Assembly (NCBI GenBank): GCA_943787205.1 | Contig: CALSLN010000023.1 | Location: 1 to 64,000 of the forward strand | Length of the DNA stretch: 64,000 nucleotides | Origin: an uncultured Rhodospirillaceae bacterium | GTDB taxonomy: Bacteria > Pseudomonadota > Alphaproteobacteria > Rhodospirillales > Rhodospirillaceae | Direction of reading: 5' to 3' | In this document: in pieces, positions 16,211-24,510 of the stretch | Layout: each line of letters starts with the position of its first letter | How positions within the stretch are numbered: position 1 is the stretch's first letter | The notes under the pieces: model-generated | The model's database searches: none | What the model was told of the DNA's origin: nothing | What the model saw: the letters and a program-made list of their open reading frames with translations, nothing else | Translations under genes and position numbers: made by a program

Positions 16211-17512
16211 TTAGTCCCCGATTAACGCATCTATTTGTTTTGCCCGAATCACAAGAGCATCTGGCGTTGCACTAATCACGTTGCCGCCGAGCGGTGTAGG
16301 TGTCCAGGTTTCAGCATTAGGAATGCGGATTGCGTCGTTCTCCAACGCGACTGTACGAACACTGAGGCGCGCCAGTTTTTCGGCGAGGGGGTAGGACCAG
16401 TAGGCATTAAATGCTAGGTGCATGGTCGGTGCCATTTTGACCTGCTCGACAAAAGAGAGATGCAGAACATCAGCGGATGGTAGCCCCTTGCCGCGCAAGT
16501 TTTCGGCACCTTTCTTGAACCACGGCACGTAGGTGTTGAGGTCGCGTAGGCGGCTCCAAAGGAAGGTTACGTATGCCCCCTCTTGATCTGGCTGAATGTT
16601 GGGGACATGCTCGCCTGCCCACATCGCCAGGGTGTCGCCTTCGAAAAAGACCATGCGGTTGAGGATCAACGTGTGAACGCGTTCGGGCTGTTGTAGGGCC
16701 ATTTCAACCCCGATGCGTGCGCTCAGGTTTGAGCCGTAAACAGAAAACCGGTCTAACCCCGCTGCATCGGCAAACCTCAACACCGCATCAGCGAAGTAGT
16801 CGAGGTCTGGGCCTGATTCTGGCGGGGGCGATGAATCACCCATGCCCATAATGTCTGGTGCATAGACCGGGCGATATCCAGCGAGCGCATCCAGCAACGG
16901 CTTTTGTACCCGCGCTGAATGTGGTCCTGGATGGAGGAATAGCACTGGCAGTTTGCGCGATGCCGCGGGCCCGCCTTGCCAATAATGCACTTGGCCTTCA
17001 GCGATGTCTGCGAAACGCCGTCGGACTTCGCCCTGTGTCGCGATCGGGTCGGGGCTCGTCTTAACACCGGCTATAGGATCTGTTGTCGTCTGAGTGACTT
17101 CACGCGCAATGCGCCATTGGCCATCGTCGCTTTTGACCAAATCCATGTGATAGCGGCCAGATCGCTCCCATCCGGGACGGCCATCTTTTGGTGTCAGAAT
17201 TGAGGTGTAGGTGCCCTGCATGATGCCGTGATTGCCGAATGATTCGAGAACCTCCGCCGAGACATTCATTCGGACGTCAAAGGATGACAGAAAAGCCGAG
17301 TAGCTTTCGCCCACTGCATTACGACCATTGAGAGTTTGTGCCCCATGGGGGTGATAAATCGTGTCTTCTGTCAGTCGCTCGACAAGGTCTTCGGCGTTGC
17401 TCTCGTTCCAGGCCAAAAAGAAAGCGTCGTGGAATTTCCTGACGGAGGCGTCTTCGGCCTGCGCGGGGAGGCTGAGCAAGGTCAGCAATGCAACAACGGT
17501 GAAGCGGAACAT
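16211..17512 (-). CDS. Exported SnoaL-like / alpha-beta-hydrolase fusion lacking the catalytic serine
   Basis: A 433-residue preprotein. Residues 1-19 form a Sec signal (cut after AQAED). Residues about 22-145 are a SnoaL/NTF2-like domain (VRKFHDAFFLAWNESNAEDL, later GRYHMDLVKSDDGQWRIARE). Residues about 160-430 form an alpha/beta-hydrolase fold with the oxyanion segment LFLHPGPHSA and APDIMGMGDS. The nucleophile elbow reads VYGSNLSAR, placing Asn262 where Ser is expected in G-x-S-x-G, and no clear catalytic His is seen near the C-terminus. It may be a non-catalytic binding protein or use a different chemistry. It lies divergent from the Rieske oxygenase at 17672, so both may be controlled from the same region. 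Confidence 0.75.
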   Translation of the reverse strand: MFRFTVVALLTLLSLPAQAEDASVRKFHDAFFLAWNESNAEDLVERLTEDTIYHPHGAQTLNGRNAVGESYSAFLSSFDVRMNVSAEVLESFGNHGIMQGTYTSILTPKDGRPGWERSGRYHMDLVKSDDGQWRIAREVTQTTTDPIAGVKTSPDPIATQGEVRRRFADIAEGQVHYWQGGPAASRKLPVLFLHPGPHSARVQKPLLDALAGYRPVYAPDIMGMGDSSPPPESGPDLDYFADAVLRFADAAGLDRFSVYGSNLSARIGVEMALQQPERVHTLILNRMVFFEGDTLAMWAGEHVPNIQPDQEGAYVTFLWSRLRDLNTYVPWFKKGAENLRGKGLPSADVLHLSFVEQVKMAPTMHLAFNAYWSYPLAEKLARLSVRTVALENDAIRIPNAETWTPTPLGGNVISATPDALVIRAKQIDALIGD

Positions 17513-17671
17513 TTTTGGCTCCTGACGGGCGATGAGGCTGCAAGCTTAAAACCCGTAATTGATATTAAGCAATGATCCAGGCTAGGGCAGCATGCGTAAA
17601 CTTGTTATAGTCTTATGATGTATCCTGGATAAGGCCGCCCGCGGCCCTGGGGCTGAGGAGAGGGAAAAGTC

Positions 17672-18817
17672 ATGTTGATTAACAATTGGTATGTCGCGGC
17701 AACGAGTGACGACGTCACCGATAAACCGCACCGGACCCGGATGATCGGAGCAGATTTTGTCCTGTTTCGCGATGAAAGCGGCACGCTCCAATGCTTGTCT
17801 GACGTCTGTTGCCACCGTGGCGGGGCTCTACACCGAGGGGAAGTCGTGGCTGGTTGCATTGCCTGCCCCTACCACGGATGGGAATTTAACGGCGAAGGCC
17901 AATGCGTCAAAATTCCAGCCATGGGCGATGACGTAAGTATACCAAAGCGCGCGCGGATTGATTCCTATCCCGTTGAAGAACGCATGGGCCTTATTTGGGT
18001 GTTTGTTGGGGACCAAGCGGAAGCGGACCGCCCAGCGATTCCCGATTGGTTCCAACCGTTTCTCAATAATCCTGAGTGGCGCATTGCGCGTTACAATTAC
18101 GAATGGACGGACTGCAACTGGGAACGGTTGTGCGAGAACTCCCTAGACACGTCTCATCCGTCATTCGTGCACAAGCGCTTTGGCAGCCGTATTTCTCCAA
18201 AGGTGACGATTGCTCCGATCGAGCATACTGAGCATGGTGCGAAGGTGACTCGTGTTCGTGCCGCACCGAAAGCTAGCCAAAAGCGCGGCGCGATTGCGGA
18301 GTTACTGCCCAAAGACCGCAAGACGACGAAAGTCACAGTTGAGTGGAGCATGATCGCGAATGCGGAGATGCTGTATCAAGAAATGACCACAGAAATCACT
18401 CAGGTTTTGTTTTCGGTGCGCACGCCGGTTGATGACGATACCGTTCGCTCTTACGGGTTTCAGGCCCGGAACTTCTTGATGGAGCCGGAACACGATGCGG
18501 ATCGCATTGAGGGGTTGTTTGAGGCCGTGCAGGAAGATCATGACATCGTTCGTTTCCTCAAGCCAAAACATACCGTGACGTCAAACGCTCGTGAGATGCT
18601 GATCGAGTCAGATGGTATGGAGTTGGCGTTCCGAAATAAAGTTGCCGAGTGGCGTGATCTTGGCCGATATGTGGATGGTGATGTTCTTGAGCGTGACGGC
18701 AAACGAGAAGTCTTCGTCGCGCCATCTCCGGCGCGAGGAGCTGACCCTAAAGGATGGGTTCACCAAACTCTTCCGATTGTGACTCCGAAGTCCTCTGTCG
18801 CAGAGGCTGCAGAATAG
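17672..18817 (+). CDS. Rieske non-haem iron oxygenase, alpha subunit
   Basis: A 381-residue aromatic-ring-hydroxylating or O-demethylating-type oxygenase. The Rieske [2Fe-2S] ligands are C46-x-H48 and C65-x-x-H68 (CCHRGG and CPYHGW). The catalytic iron site is D159, H162 and H167 in ENSLDTSHPSFVHKR, with the usual bridging Asp. Length and lack of a long C-terminal domain resemble the vanillate-demethylase/PaO-like single-component group, which needs a separate reductase. No reductase or ferredoxin gene is in the window. The start ATG follows GGGAAAAGTC after a GAGG-rich leader. Substrate unknown. It is divergent from the hydrolase fusion at 16211. Confidence 0.88.
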   Translation: MLINNWYVAATSDDVTDKPHRTRMIGADFVLFRDESGTLQCLSDVCCHRGGALHRGEVVAGCIACPYHGWEFNGEGQCVKIPAMGDDVSIPKRARIDSYPVEERMGLIWVFVGDQAEADRPAIPDWFQPFLNNPEWRIARYNYEWTDCNWERLCENSLDTSHPSFVHKRFGSRISPKVTIAPIEHTEHGAKVTRVRAAPKASQKRGAIAELLPKDRKTTKVTVEWSMIANAEMLYQEMTTEITQVLFSVRTPVDDDTVRSYGFQARNFLMEPEHDADRIEGLFEAVQEDHDIVRFLKPKHTVTSNAREMLIESDGMELAFRNKVAEWRDLGRYVDGDVLERDGKREVFVAPSPARGADPKGWVHQTLPIVTPKSSVAEAAE

Positions 18818-18827
18818 AACTTTCCCG

Positions 18828-18986
18828 TTATAGCATTTGGTCTAGTGACTTTTTGAAATAGACGAGTGCAACGCCAGCCAAGTTTTCCAGGCCAACAAGA
18901 ATCGTGTGGTTCAGCGGTACGATGATGAAGACGGTTGCAAGAGCCATGAGTCCTACAAAGGGAACACGGTACAACTGTTTGAACAT
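18828..18986 (-). CDS. 52-residue small membrane protein, related to the N-terminus of the 19827 protein
   Basis: A short gene encoding MFKQLYRVPFVGLMALATVF followed by IIVPLNHTILVGLENLAGVA and a charged tail (YFKKSLDQML). It has one membrane-spanning segment. The layout (Y-R-x-P-F-V-G, hydrophobic core, P-L-x-H-T, hydrophobic run) matches the first 35 residues of the larger membrane protein at 19827 (FYRPPFVGIIAF...PLGHTLFV), on the other side of the TetR gene. The shared pattern supports it being real despite the small size. A GGTAGGG stretch precedes the ATG. It lies 12 bases downstream of the TetR gene and is likely co-transcribed with it. Confidence 0.6.
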   Translation of the reverse strand: MFKQLYRVPFVGLMALATVFIIVPLNHTILVGLENLAGVALVYFKKSLDQML

Positions 18987-18997
18987 AACCCTACCTT

Positions 18998-19663
18998 CTA
19001 GCTGTTCTTGAATTTGGCGCCGTTCGTTGCGTTATCAAATACGCGGGTCATCATGCCCATCATGGCCGACCAACCGTCTGTGGAATCCAGAGGAATACCG
19101 TTGAAATTTGTTTGGCTGAGGCTGCGCAGAGCAAGATATTGGGACGCTGCGTACAAGACGAGGAGCAAAGCGCTTGTGTCTTGATCGTCGAACACGCCGC
19201 CCTCTTGGTATAAGGCGTCATGATGGTTGCCAGACTCTTGCTTCGCTGCTTCAAGGCCTGGCGTGAGATCACTGCGCCCAATTAAGGCCTGGGCCATTAT
19301 TTGTAGTGCGATGGGTTTGTCTCTTAGTTCTGTGGTTGAGCGCACAAGGGCATCTATGATCACAGCATTTGGATCACCAGATGGGTTATCTGCAAGGGCG
19401 GAGAAAATATCGTCGTCGTTGCCCCAAACTTTTGATTGCCGAGCCCAGGCGGTCACTAATCCGTCGAAACCGCCAAAGTATTTGTAGATCAGCGGTTTTC
19501 CGACGCCGGCCTGCTTAGCGACGGCATTGACACCGACGGCAGAGATTCCGTCCTTAGCAACAATCTGCTCGAACGCGTCAATGAGCGCAGCCTTCGTGGC
19601 TTCTCGTTTGAGCGCTGACTTGGATGGGGGCCTGTCTTCTGAAACTGCGTCGAGTGGCGGCAT
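18998..19663 (-). CDS. TetR-family transcriptional regulator
   Basis: A 221-residue repressor-type protein. The N-terminal helix-turn-helix spans about residues 15-60 (KREATKAALIDAFEQIVAKDG, then GVNAVAKQAGVGKPLIYKYFGG, the typical recognition helix). The rest is a helical ligand-binding domain with no recognisable specificity. It is divergent from the membrane protein at 19827. A perfect dyad TTACC-N4-GGTAA lies between them (19727-19740) and is a plausible autoregulatory operator. The small membrane protein at 18828 lies downstream in the same direction. Confidence 0.85.
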   Translation of the reverse strand: MPPLDAVSEDRPPSKSALKREATKAALIDAFEQIVAKDGISAVGVNAVAKQAGVGKPLIYKYFGGFDGLVTAWARQSKVWGNDDDIFSALADNPSGDPNAVIIDALVRSTTELRDKPIALQIMAQALIGRSDLTPGLEAAKQESGNHHDALYQEGGVFDDQDTSALLLVLYAASQYLALRSLSQTNFNGIPLDSTDGWSAMMGMMTRVFDNATNGAKFKNS

Positions 19664-19726
19664 TGGTTGTCCTGGTTACTAAGCTTCGACCATTTTCATC
19701 AAATTTGAGAGTTAGGCAACAAAAAG

Positions 19727-19740
19727 TTACCACCCGGTAA
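19727..19740. promoter_or_regulatory. Candidate TetR operator
   Basis: The perfect dyad TTACC-ACCC-GGTAA lies between the divergent tetR-type gene (starts 19663) and the membrane-protein gene (starts 19827). Position and symmetry fit a TetR dimer site controlling both. This is an inference from sequence only. Confidence 0.55.
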
Positions 19741-19826
19741 TTAATTGTTGCTTGGACTGTTGGATTGATTTAGATGAGACTTACAGTCGCCATAAGAGGG
19801 GGCGAGTTTTGTAAGGGGAGACCGTT

Positions 19827-20705
19827 ATGCTTGGTAAATTTTATCGACCACCATTCGTCGGAATTATTGCTTTTGTCACTGTCATTATGGCCCAGCCGTT
19901 GGGGCACACACTGTTCGTTTTACTCAAAGGTGTACTGGGATCTCCGGACGAAGCCTCGTTCATCGCAAGTTTCTTGTGTGGTCTCGCTGGCTTCGCAATG
20001 GTCTGGGTTGGCTTAAAGAAAAAAGAAACGGCAGCCACGTGGCTCGGATTTGTCGGTGGTATTCTTATTTGGACGGGCTGGTTTGAATATACCTGGGAAT
20101 TTTTCGCCCATCTCCTCAATGTGCAGCCGATATTAAACCCTGATACAGGTGCGTTGGTCATGAGTCCTGGGCTCCAGATCATTCAGGCGTCGGGCATCCT
20201 CATGTTAGCCGTCACCGTGCTGCTCTATTTCAACCGTGATACACGGTGTACAGCCTTTAAGTGGCTGCATCGCAATGCGCATATGAATCCTGGTAAAGCA
20301 GGCGCCGGTAAAGACCGTGACTATGCACGCATTACGGCCCTGGAAACGATTTTTGTAATCTGGTTCATCTACGTCATCAATCTCACGCTGTATGATGAGC
20401 GCATTCTTGGGATAGAACACCCCGTCACATACGCCGTCTTTTTCGGCTTTCTTGTGTGGGCGATTTATCTCAATACCCGGTTGATTAAATATGCGCGTAT
20501 GGCACCCGCTGTTCGATACGCTATCCCGACAACAATTATCACTTGGCTTGATATCGAGGTTTTGAGCCGGTGGGGAATTCTTAAGGAATTCTGGTTGATG
20601 CCTGGTGAGTACGCCCTGGAAATGGGGTTGGTTGTCGCGGCTTTTGTCATCGCTGGGATTGCGATATATTTGACACCAGAGCGAGGCGAGGAGAAGTCCG
20701 CATAG
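19827..20705 (+). CDS. Multi-pass membrane protein in a TetR-controlled locus
   Basis: A 292-residue integral membrane protein with about eight hydrophobic segments and a Trp/aromatic-rich middle (GGILIWTGWFEYTWEFFAHLL). I do not recognise the family. A hydrophilic loop near residues 135-165 carries HRNAHMNPGKAGAGKDRDYAR. The first 35 residues resemble the 52-residue protein at 18828. GGGGAGACC precedes ATG 19827. The divergent TetR gene and the dyad between them suggest it is inducible, as expected for an exporter or a membrane-bound modifying protein. A terminator at 20733-20764 ends the transcript. Confidence 0.65.
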   Translation: MLGKFYRPPFVGIIAFVTVIMAQPLGHTLFVLLKGVLGSPDEASFIASFLCGLAGFAMVWVGLKKKETAATWLGFVGGILIWTGWFEYTWEFFAHLLNVQPILNPDTGALVMSPGLQIIQASGILMLAVTVLLYFNRDTRCTAFKWLHRNAHMNPGKAGAGKDRDYARITALETIFVIWFIYVINLTLYDERILGIEHPVTYAVFFGFLVWAIYLNTRLIKYARMAPAVRYAIPTTIITWLDIEVLSRWGILKEFWLMPGEYALEMGLVVAAFVIAGIAIYLTPERGEEKSA

Positions 20706-20732
20706 AGGTTCCGACCGTATAAGTATAAGACT

Positions 20733-20768
20733 AGCGGCAGGTGTCTCTAATGGCGCCTGCCGCTTTTA
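20733..20768 (+). terminator. Rho-independent terminator
   Basis: AGCGGCAGG (20733-20741) pairs with CCTGCCGCT (20756-20764) and is followed by a T-rich tail. It lies after the membrane protein gene at 19827 and just before the exported protein gene at 20786. Confidence 0.75.
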
Positions 20769-20785
20769 TAGAAGGACCTTATCAA

Positions 20786-21313
20786 ATGCGACGTCATCTT
20801 GTGATCACTCTCGGAGTGTTGGTGTGCCTAGTTGCACCGCCAGTTATTGCCCAAGACACGACCTTTCCCACGGTCAAGGCGCGGACCCTCAACAAAGATA
20901 AGATCACAGTACCGAAGGATTTTTCTGCCGCTAGAAACGTGCTTCTTATCTCGTTTGGTCGAGATATGCAGGAGCCTGTTGACGCATGGGACGCTGCACT
21001 GGCTCCGCTACGCGAATCATCTGACGCTATCCAGGTTTACAATTCTCCGCTGATTCCGAATCCTGGCGCCTTGGTGCGTGGTTTTATAAACGGTGGATTT
21101 CGCGGCATCTACAAAGACAAAACCCTAAGAGAGCGGGTCGTCATACTTTATATCGACGAAGAGGAGGTGTTCCCGGCCCTTAGCATTACGGATGAGGATA
21201 AAGCGGTGCCTTTGGTTCTGGTCACGGATCAAGTTGGCGGGATTCTTGGCAGAGTCTCTGGGCTGGCGGACGAAGCGAATGTTGCAGCCGTAACGGCGCT
21301 TGCTACGCCTTAG
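20786..21313 (+). CDS. Exported thioredoxin-fold-like protein, unknown
   Basis: A 175-residue preprotein with a Sec signal peptide (MRRHLVITLGVLVCLVAPP, cleavage after IAQD). The mature part reads like a redoxin-type fold without active-site cysteines: RNVLLISFGRDMQEPVDAWDAAL is a strand-helix start, followed by a central variable region and VVILYIDEEEVFPALSI with a late PLVLVTDQVGGILGRVSG. This pattern is seen in YtfJ/ATP10-like proteins, but the match is loose. GAAGGACC before ATG 20786 supports that start over the earlier frame. It overlaps the opposing GPH transporter gene by 11 bases at the 3' end. Confidence 0.55.
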   Translation: MRRHLVITLGVLVCLVAPPVIAQDTTFPTVKARTLNKDKITVPKDFSAARNVLLISFGRDMQEPVDAWDAALAPLRESSDAIQVYNSPLIPNPGALVRGFINGGFRGIYKDKTLRERVVILYIDEEEVFPALSITDEDKAVPLVLVTDQVGGILGRVSGLADEANVAAVTALATP

Positions 21314-22673
21314 CTGAACTTTCCGGGCCAGCCATCTTCAATGTCTTTTCATCCAGTTTATAGAATATGAGAAGGACGGCACTGAGAGCGGCAGCTGCTG
21401 CCGGAAATACGGCTAATCCTATGTAGATTCCCGATACGGCAGCATCTGGCTGTGCGGCGAATTCGCCACCGCGTGTGGATACATATCCCATTGAGCCGAG
21501 GTAGGCACCAAACAGCAGCGGGCCGAACCCGGAGGCCGCTTTTTCCATTGTGCTGTAGAGGCCGGCGTAGACGCCTTCACGATTCAGTCCAGTGCGGCGT
21601 CGGTCATATTCCATCGTATCCGCCAGGATCGAGTATCCGATTACTAAAATGCCTGTGACTGCGACGCCAATACTAAAGATTCGCGCGTTGACGATCCATT
21701 GCAGCTCGGAGGCATCGGATAACAACCATGTGCTCATGACGATGGCATAAAGAATGGCGGCCGCCATATATACAGGCTTCTTACCAAAGCGTTTCCCCGC
21801 CCAAGTCCAAAGTGGAATAGCCACGAACGTCGAGACCGTAAAATACGTTCCGAAGGCAATGAGTAGTTCGTCGTTCCGTTGCAGGACGTAGACGCCGAAA
21901 AATATAAGCGCGGCCTGGCTACTCGCTTGCGCAATGAGTTGGCAAAGTTTGACGGCAAGAAAAACCATGAATGGTTTGTTATCACCGACTAACGCAATTT
22001 GTTCTCGAATAGACAGGTGGCTCGATTCTGTGCGCTCGAACCGAGGGGCCGACCGTGTCGCATAAAAAGAAACCAGCATGCTTGCGAGTAAGAATGCGCC
22101 CAAGATCCATCCCATAAGGGCATAACCCTGTTCCGGTCCGTAGGTTCGAAGCAACAGGGCGCCGCCTAGAAAAAGGCCAAGGTTTGCGGTGGTAAAGAAC
22201 ACCACGCGATAACCCATCATGCTTGTCCGTTCGTTGTAACTATCCGTCATTTCTGCGGGCATCGCTAAGTAGGGGACATTGAAAATGGTGTAGGCGGTGG
22301 TGAATAAAATAAGCAAAAAGGCGGCGTAGATTGCCATGCCGGTTTCACTATCAATATTCGGGACGTTGAAAAGTGCAACAAAGGCGATAAAGCAAACGAA
22401 ACTGCCGAGAAGGAGAAAGGGCCGGCGACGACCCCATCGCGATTGGGTGCGATCACTGATGTATCCCATCAGAGGGTCCGTCACGAGATCATACATGCGC
22501 GCACCAAATATGATGGCGCCTGCCATGAAGGCGGCAATCCCGAGCACATCGGTCATGTAGTTGAGGAGGTAGGTTACCAGAACGCCGATCATCGTTGACG
22601 TGCCATGAGCACCCACGGCCCAGCCTAGTTTTTGCCTCAAGCTCAAGCGATTGGTGCTGGTGTCCGAAGTCAT
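21303..22673 (-). CDS. GPH-family sugar/organic cation symporter (MFS_2)
   Basis: A 456-residue, 12-segment transporter of the glycoside-pentoside-hexuronide family. The diagnostic parts are ARMYDLVTDPLMGYISDRT and WGRRRPFLLLGS in the first cytoplasmic loop. Family members move sugars, glucuronides or other organics with Na+ or H+. The substrate cannot be told from sequence. It stands alone on its strand, divergent from the SnoaL protein at 22784 with about 110 bases between the starts. Its location inside the DUF1838/oxygenase region suggests import of a substrate for these exported enzymes. Confidence 0.82.
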   Translation of the reverse strand: MTSDTSTNRLSLRQKLGWAVGAHGTSTMIGVLVTYLLNYMTDVLGIAAFMAGAIIFGARMYDLVTDPLMGYISDRTQSRWGRRRPFLLLGSFVCFIAFVALFNVPNIDSETGMAIYAAFLLILFTTAYTIFNVPYLAMPAEMTDSYNERTSMMGYRVVFFTTANLGLFLGGALLLRTYGPEQGYALMGWILGAFLLASMLVSFYATRSAPRFERTESSHLSIREQIALVGDNKPFMVFLAVKLCQLIAQASSQAALIFFGVYVLQRNDELLIAFGTYFTVSTFVAIPLWTWAGKRFGKKPVYMAAAILYAIVMSTWLLSDASELQWIVNARIFSIGVAVTGILVIGYSILADTMEYDRRRTGLNREGVYAGLYSTMEKAASGFGPLLFGAYLGSMGYVSTRGGEFAAQPDAAVSGIYIGLAVFPAAAAALSAVLLIFYKLDEKTLKMAGPESSAKA

Positions 22674-22783
22674 GGCCGTCCCCCTACCTAACTGTGGACA
22701 CCATAGGTGAACACGGGTGTCATGCTAGGGAATTCAGGTTAGCCTTTCCGACAGACGAACAATGAATATCTTGGGAGATAGAT

Positions 22784-23146
22784 ATGAATGACTACATTAA
22801 AATGATGACGGAAAACACGGACGCGTTTACCCGCAAGGATGCTGACGCCTTAGCGAGCAATCTTGCTGAAGACTACGCCTCGTTCAGGATGGAAGGCGGC
22901 GAAGCGATAAAACGCACGTCCAGCCGCGAAGAAACCAAGGCGATTATGGAGAAAATGTTTGATGCGGTCCCTCTCAAGGGCTCGAAGCTCGACCGCATCA
23001 TGGTTGTTGGGGATCATGTCGTCGCAGTCGAGAAAGATACCTTCGACACCCCAGACGGTGAGAGGACGACGACTACGTTGGGCGTGTATCACATGCAAGA
23101 TGGCAAGATGTGGCGGGCGTACAGCTTCCCAATTAGCGATGATTAG
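22784..23146 (+). CDS. SnoaL-like (NTF2-fold) protein
   Basis: A 120-residue single-domain protein of the SnoaL/NTF2 superfamily with no signal peptide. MNDYIKMMTENTDAFTRKDADAL forms the first helix, and the EDYASF and TTTLGVYHMQDGKMWRAYSFP strands line the pocket. Such proteins act as isomerases, hydratases or cyclases, or simply bind ligands. It relates in fold, not closely in sequence, to the SnoaL half of the fusion at 16211. GGGAGATAG before ATG 22784 is a good ribosome site. Function unassigned. Confidence 0.7.
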   Translation: MNDYIKMMTENTDAFTRKDADALASNLAEDYASFRMEGGEAIKRTSSREETKAIMEKMFDAVPLKGSKLDRIMVVGDHVVAVEKDTFDTPDGERTTTTLGVYHMQDGKMWRAYSFPISDD

Positions 23147-23161
23147 GCCTGTCGGCGGCTC

Positions 23162-24001
23162 CTAGGCCCAAGGGTCGTCTATGAACCCTGGGCGTCGGTC
23201 GTTTAAAAATGCCAAGATGCGGTCGGGAACCTCGCTCGTGCTTGGGAGTTTGCGGCCCGCGAGTTCAAAGCTGCACACGCCCGCGCGTTGCCCCATGCGC
23301 ATCCATGGGTACCAGCCGCTCATGGACTGGTAGTGCATCGTCGATGGAACGAAATCTTTGTCTAAGTCGGCAATATCGGCTTCATAAGTGACTAATGACG
23401 TGCTGGTCCTTACTGGGCCGCCGTAGGCTAGGGGATCTGACCCTGTTTCAGGTTCTGGGCGGACAACCTTTGTAATGAGCCGTTCCTGAGACCAGATGAT
23501 AGGCCCGTTTGTAATGGGTTCGACGATAGTGCCCTCGACGTGCCGCACTGCAGCGCGACGGTCTTCGGGCAACTCCCAATTCCCATGCTTATCGAAAGAT
23601 AGTGTCTGTGAAGACTTGAAGTGCTTGGGCTCACACTCGAGGCCGTTCATGGGGTTTGTCCAGGCGTCAGCGAGTTCACTCGTGCCAGGGTGTTGCCAGA
23701 AGCCACACTCGATCATTTTCTGATCAACGCCGCTATCTTCGCGTAGAGTCACGCTGTTGTAGCTCAGCCCATCAACACGAAAGAGTTGCCGGGCAATCTC
23801 TCCATGAGGCTTACCCCAATAGGCACCGGAGTATGACCACAGGCCGTCGCTCCCATCCAAATTGCCGCGCAGTTGAACGTACAGCTTGTTCTTGTCGATT
23901 TGGCTTTGTGCCATTGCCGGCGTCAGAGATAAGCTTGTCGTCGCTGCAAGTCCGGCCAAAGCCGCGCGGCGTGTGAGAGCGGTGAGGGGGCCTGTTGTCA
24001 T
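23162..24001 (-). CDS. DUF1838-family Tat-exported protein (copy F, short type)
   Basis: A 279-residue preprotein with a Tat motif (LTRRAALAGLAAT) and cleavage after TPAMA. The mature part has the family start KNKLYVQLRGNLDGSDGLW, then GKPHGEIARQLFRVDGLSYN, an ECGFWQHPGTSEL segment and a late WYPWMRMGQRAGVCSFE, corresponding to WLPWMLMGQAPG in the long type. With copy A it forms the short, divergent branch. ATG at 24001, preceded by CGGAGC on the coding strand, is preferred to the long upstream frame. It is followed downstream only by the convergent SnoaL gene. Function unknown. Confidence 0.72.
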   Translation of the reverse strand: MTTGPLTALTRRAALAGLAATTSLSLTPAMAQSQIDKNKLYVQLRGNLDGSDGLWSYSGAYWGKPHGEIARQLFRVDGLSYNSVTLREDSGVDQKMIECGFWQHPGTSELADAWTNPMNGLECEPKHFKSSQTLSFDKHGNWELPEDRRAAVRHVEGTIVEPITNGPIIWSQERLITKVVRPEPETGSDPLAYGGPVRTSTSLVTYEADIADLDKDFVPSTMHYQSMSGWYPWMRMGQRAGVCSFELAGRKLPSTSEVPDRILAFLNDRRPGFIDDPWA

Positions 24002-24020
24002 AATCTTGCTCCGTTTTGGT

Positions 24021-24419
24021 CTAAAGGAGTGCCATGACCACGCCGGCGAGGGAGCCGAGTAGGAGCACGATGATTGCAAGGGAGGAAACGCCAAACCCAC
24101 GACTGCGTTTCTCAGCAGCTTTGTAATATCCCTGGGCATAGAAAATGCGTCCGATGACAAAGAGAGCACCCAGAATGGCGGCCCACAGGTCTTCCCACGC
24201 GATTGCGAATAGCCAAAGCGCGGGTAAGAACATAATGAGTTGCTCTACCATGTTCTGGTGGACACGGTTCACACGCAGAAACTCTTCTGGCCCATCAACA
24301 GATGGCGGTTGCACGCCGTGCTTGAAGCGGGCGCGCCCGACCTGGATCATGCAGTAGAAATAGACGAAAAGGGCGCCAAGCGTGGCCAGTGCTGTTAGCG
24401 GAAATTGTTCGAGAATCAT
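24021..24419 (-). CDS. MAPEG-family membrane protein
   Basis: A 132-residue, four-segment membrane protein of the MAPEG family (membrane-associated proteins in eicosanoid and glutathione metabolism). The hallmark is the loop LRVNRVHQNMVEQLIMFLPALW, with the conserved Arg-x-x-x-N-x-x-E pattern after the first membrane segment. Bacterial members are glutathione-dependent transferases or peroxidases. It lies just upstream of DUF1838 copy F on the same strand (19-base gap), so the two probably share a transcript. A link to glutathione from gshA is only thematic. Confidence 0.8.
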   Translation of the reverse strand: MILEQFPLTALATLGALFVYFYCMIQVGRARFKHGVQPPSVDGPEEFLRVNRVHQNMVEQLIMFLPALWLFAIAWEDLWAAILGALFVIGRIFYAQGYYKAAEKRSRGFGVSSLAIIVLLLGSLAGVVMALL

Positions 24420-24510
24420 TTGAAAGCTCCTGTGTAATTTATCGTCTGCTCTGTCATTATAGGGCCATTATGGAAGCATGCCGTGGAACCGGCAATGGGG
24501 AGGTTTTAAG

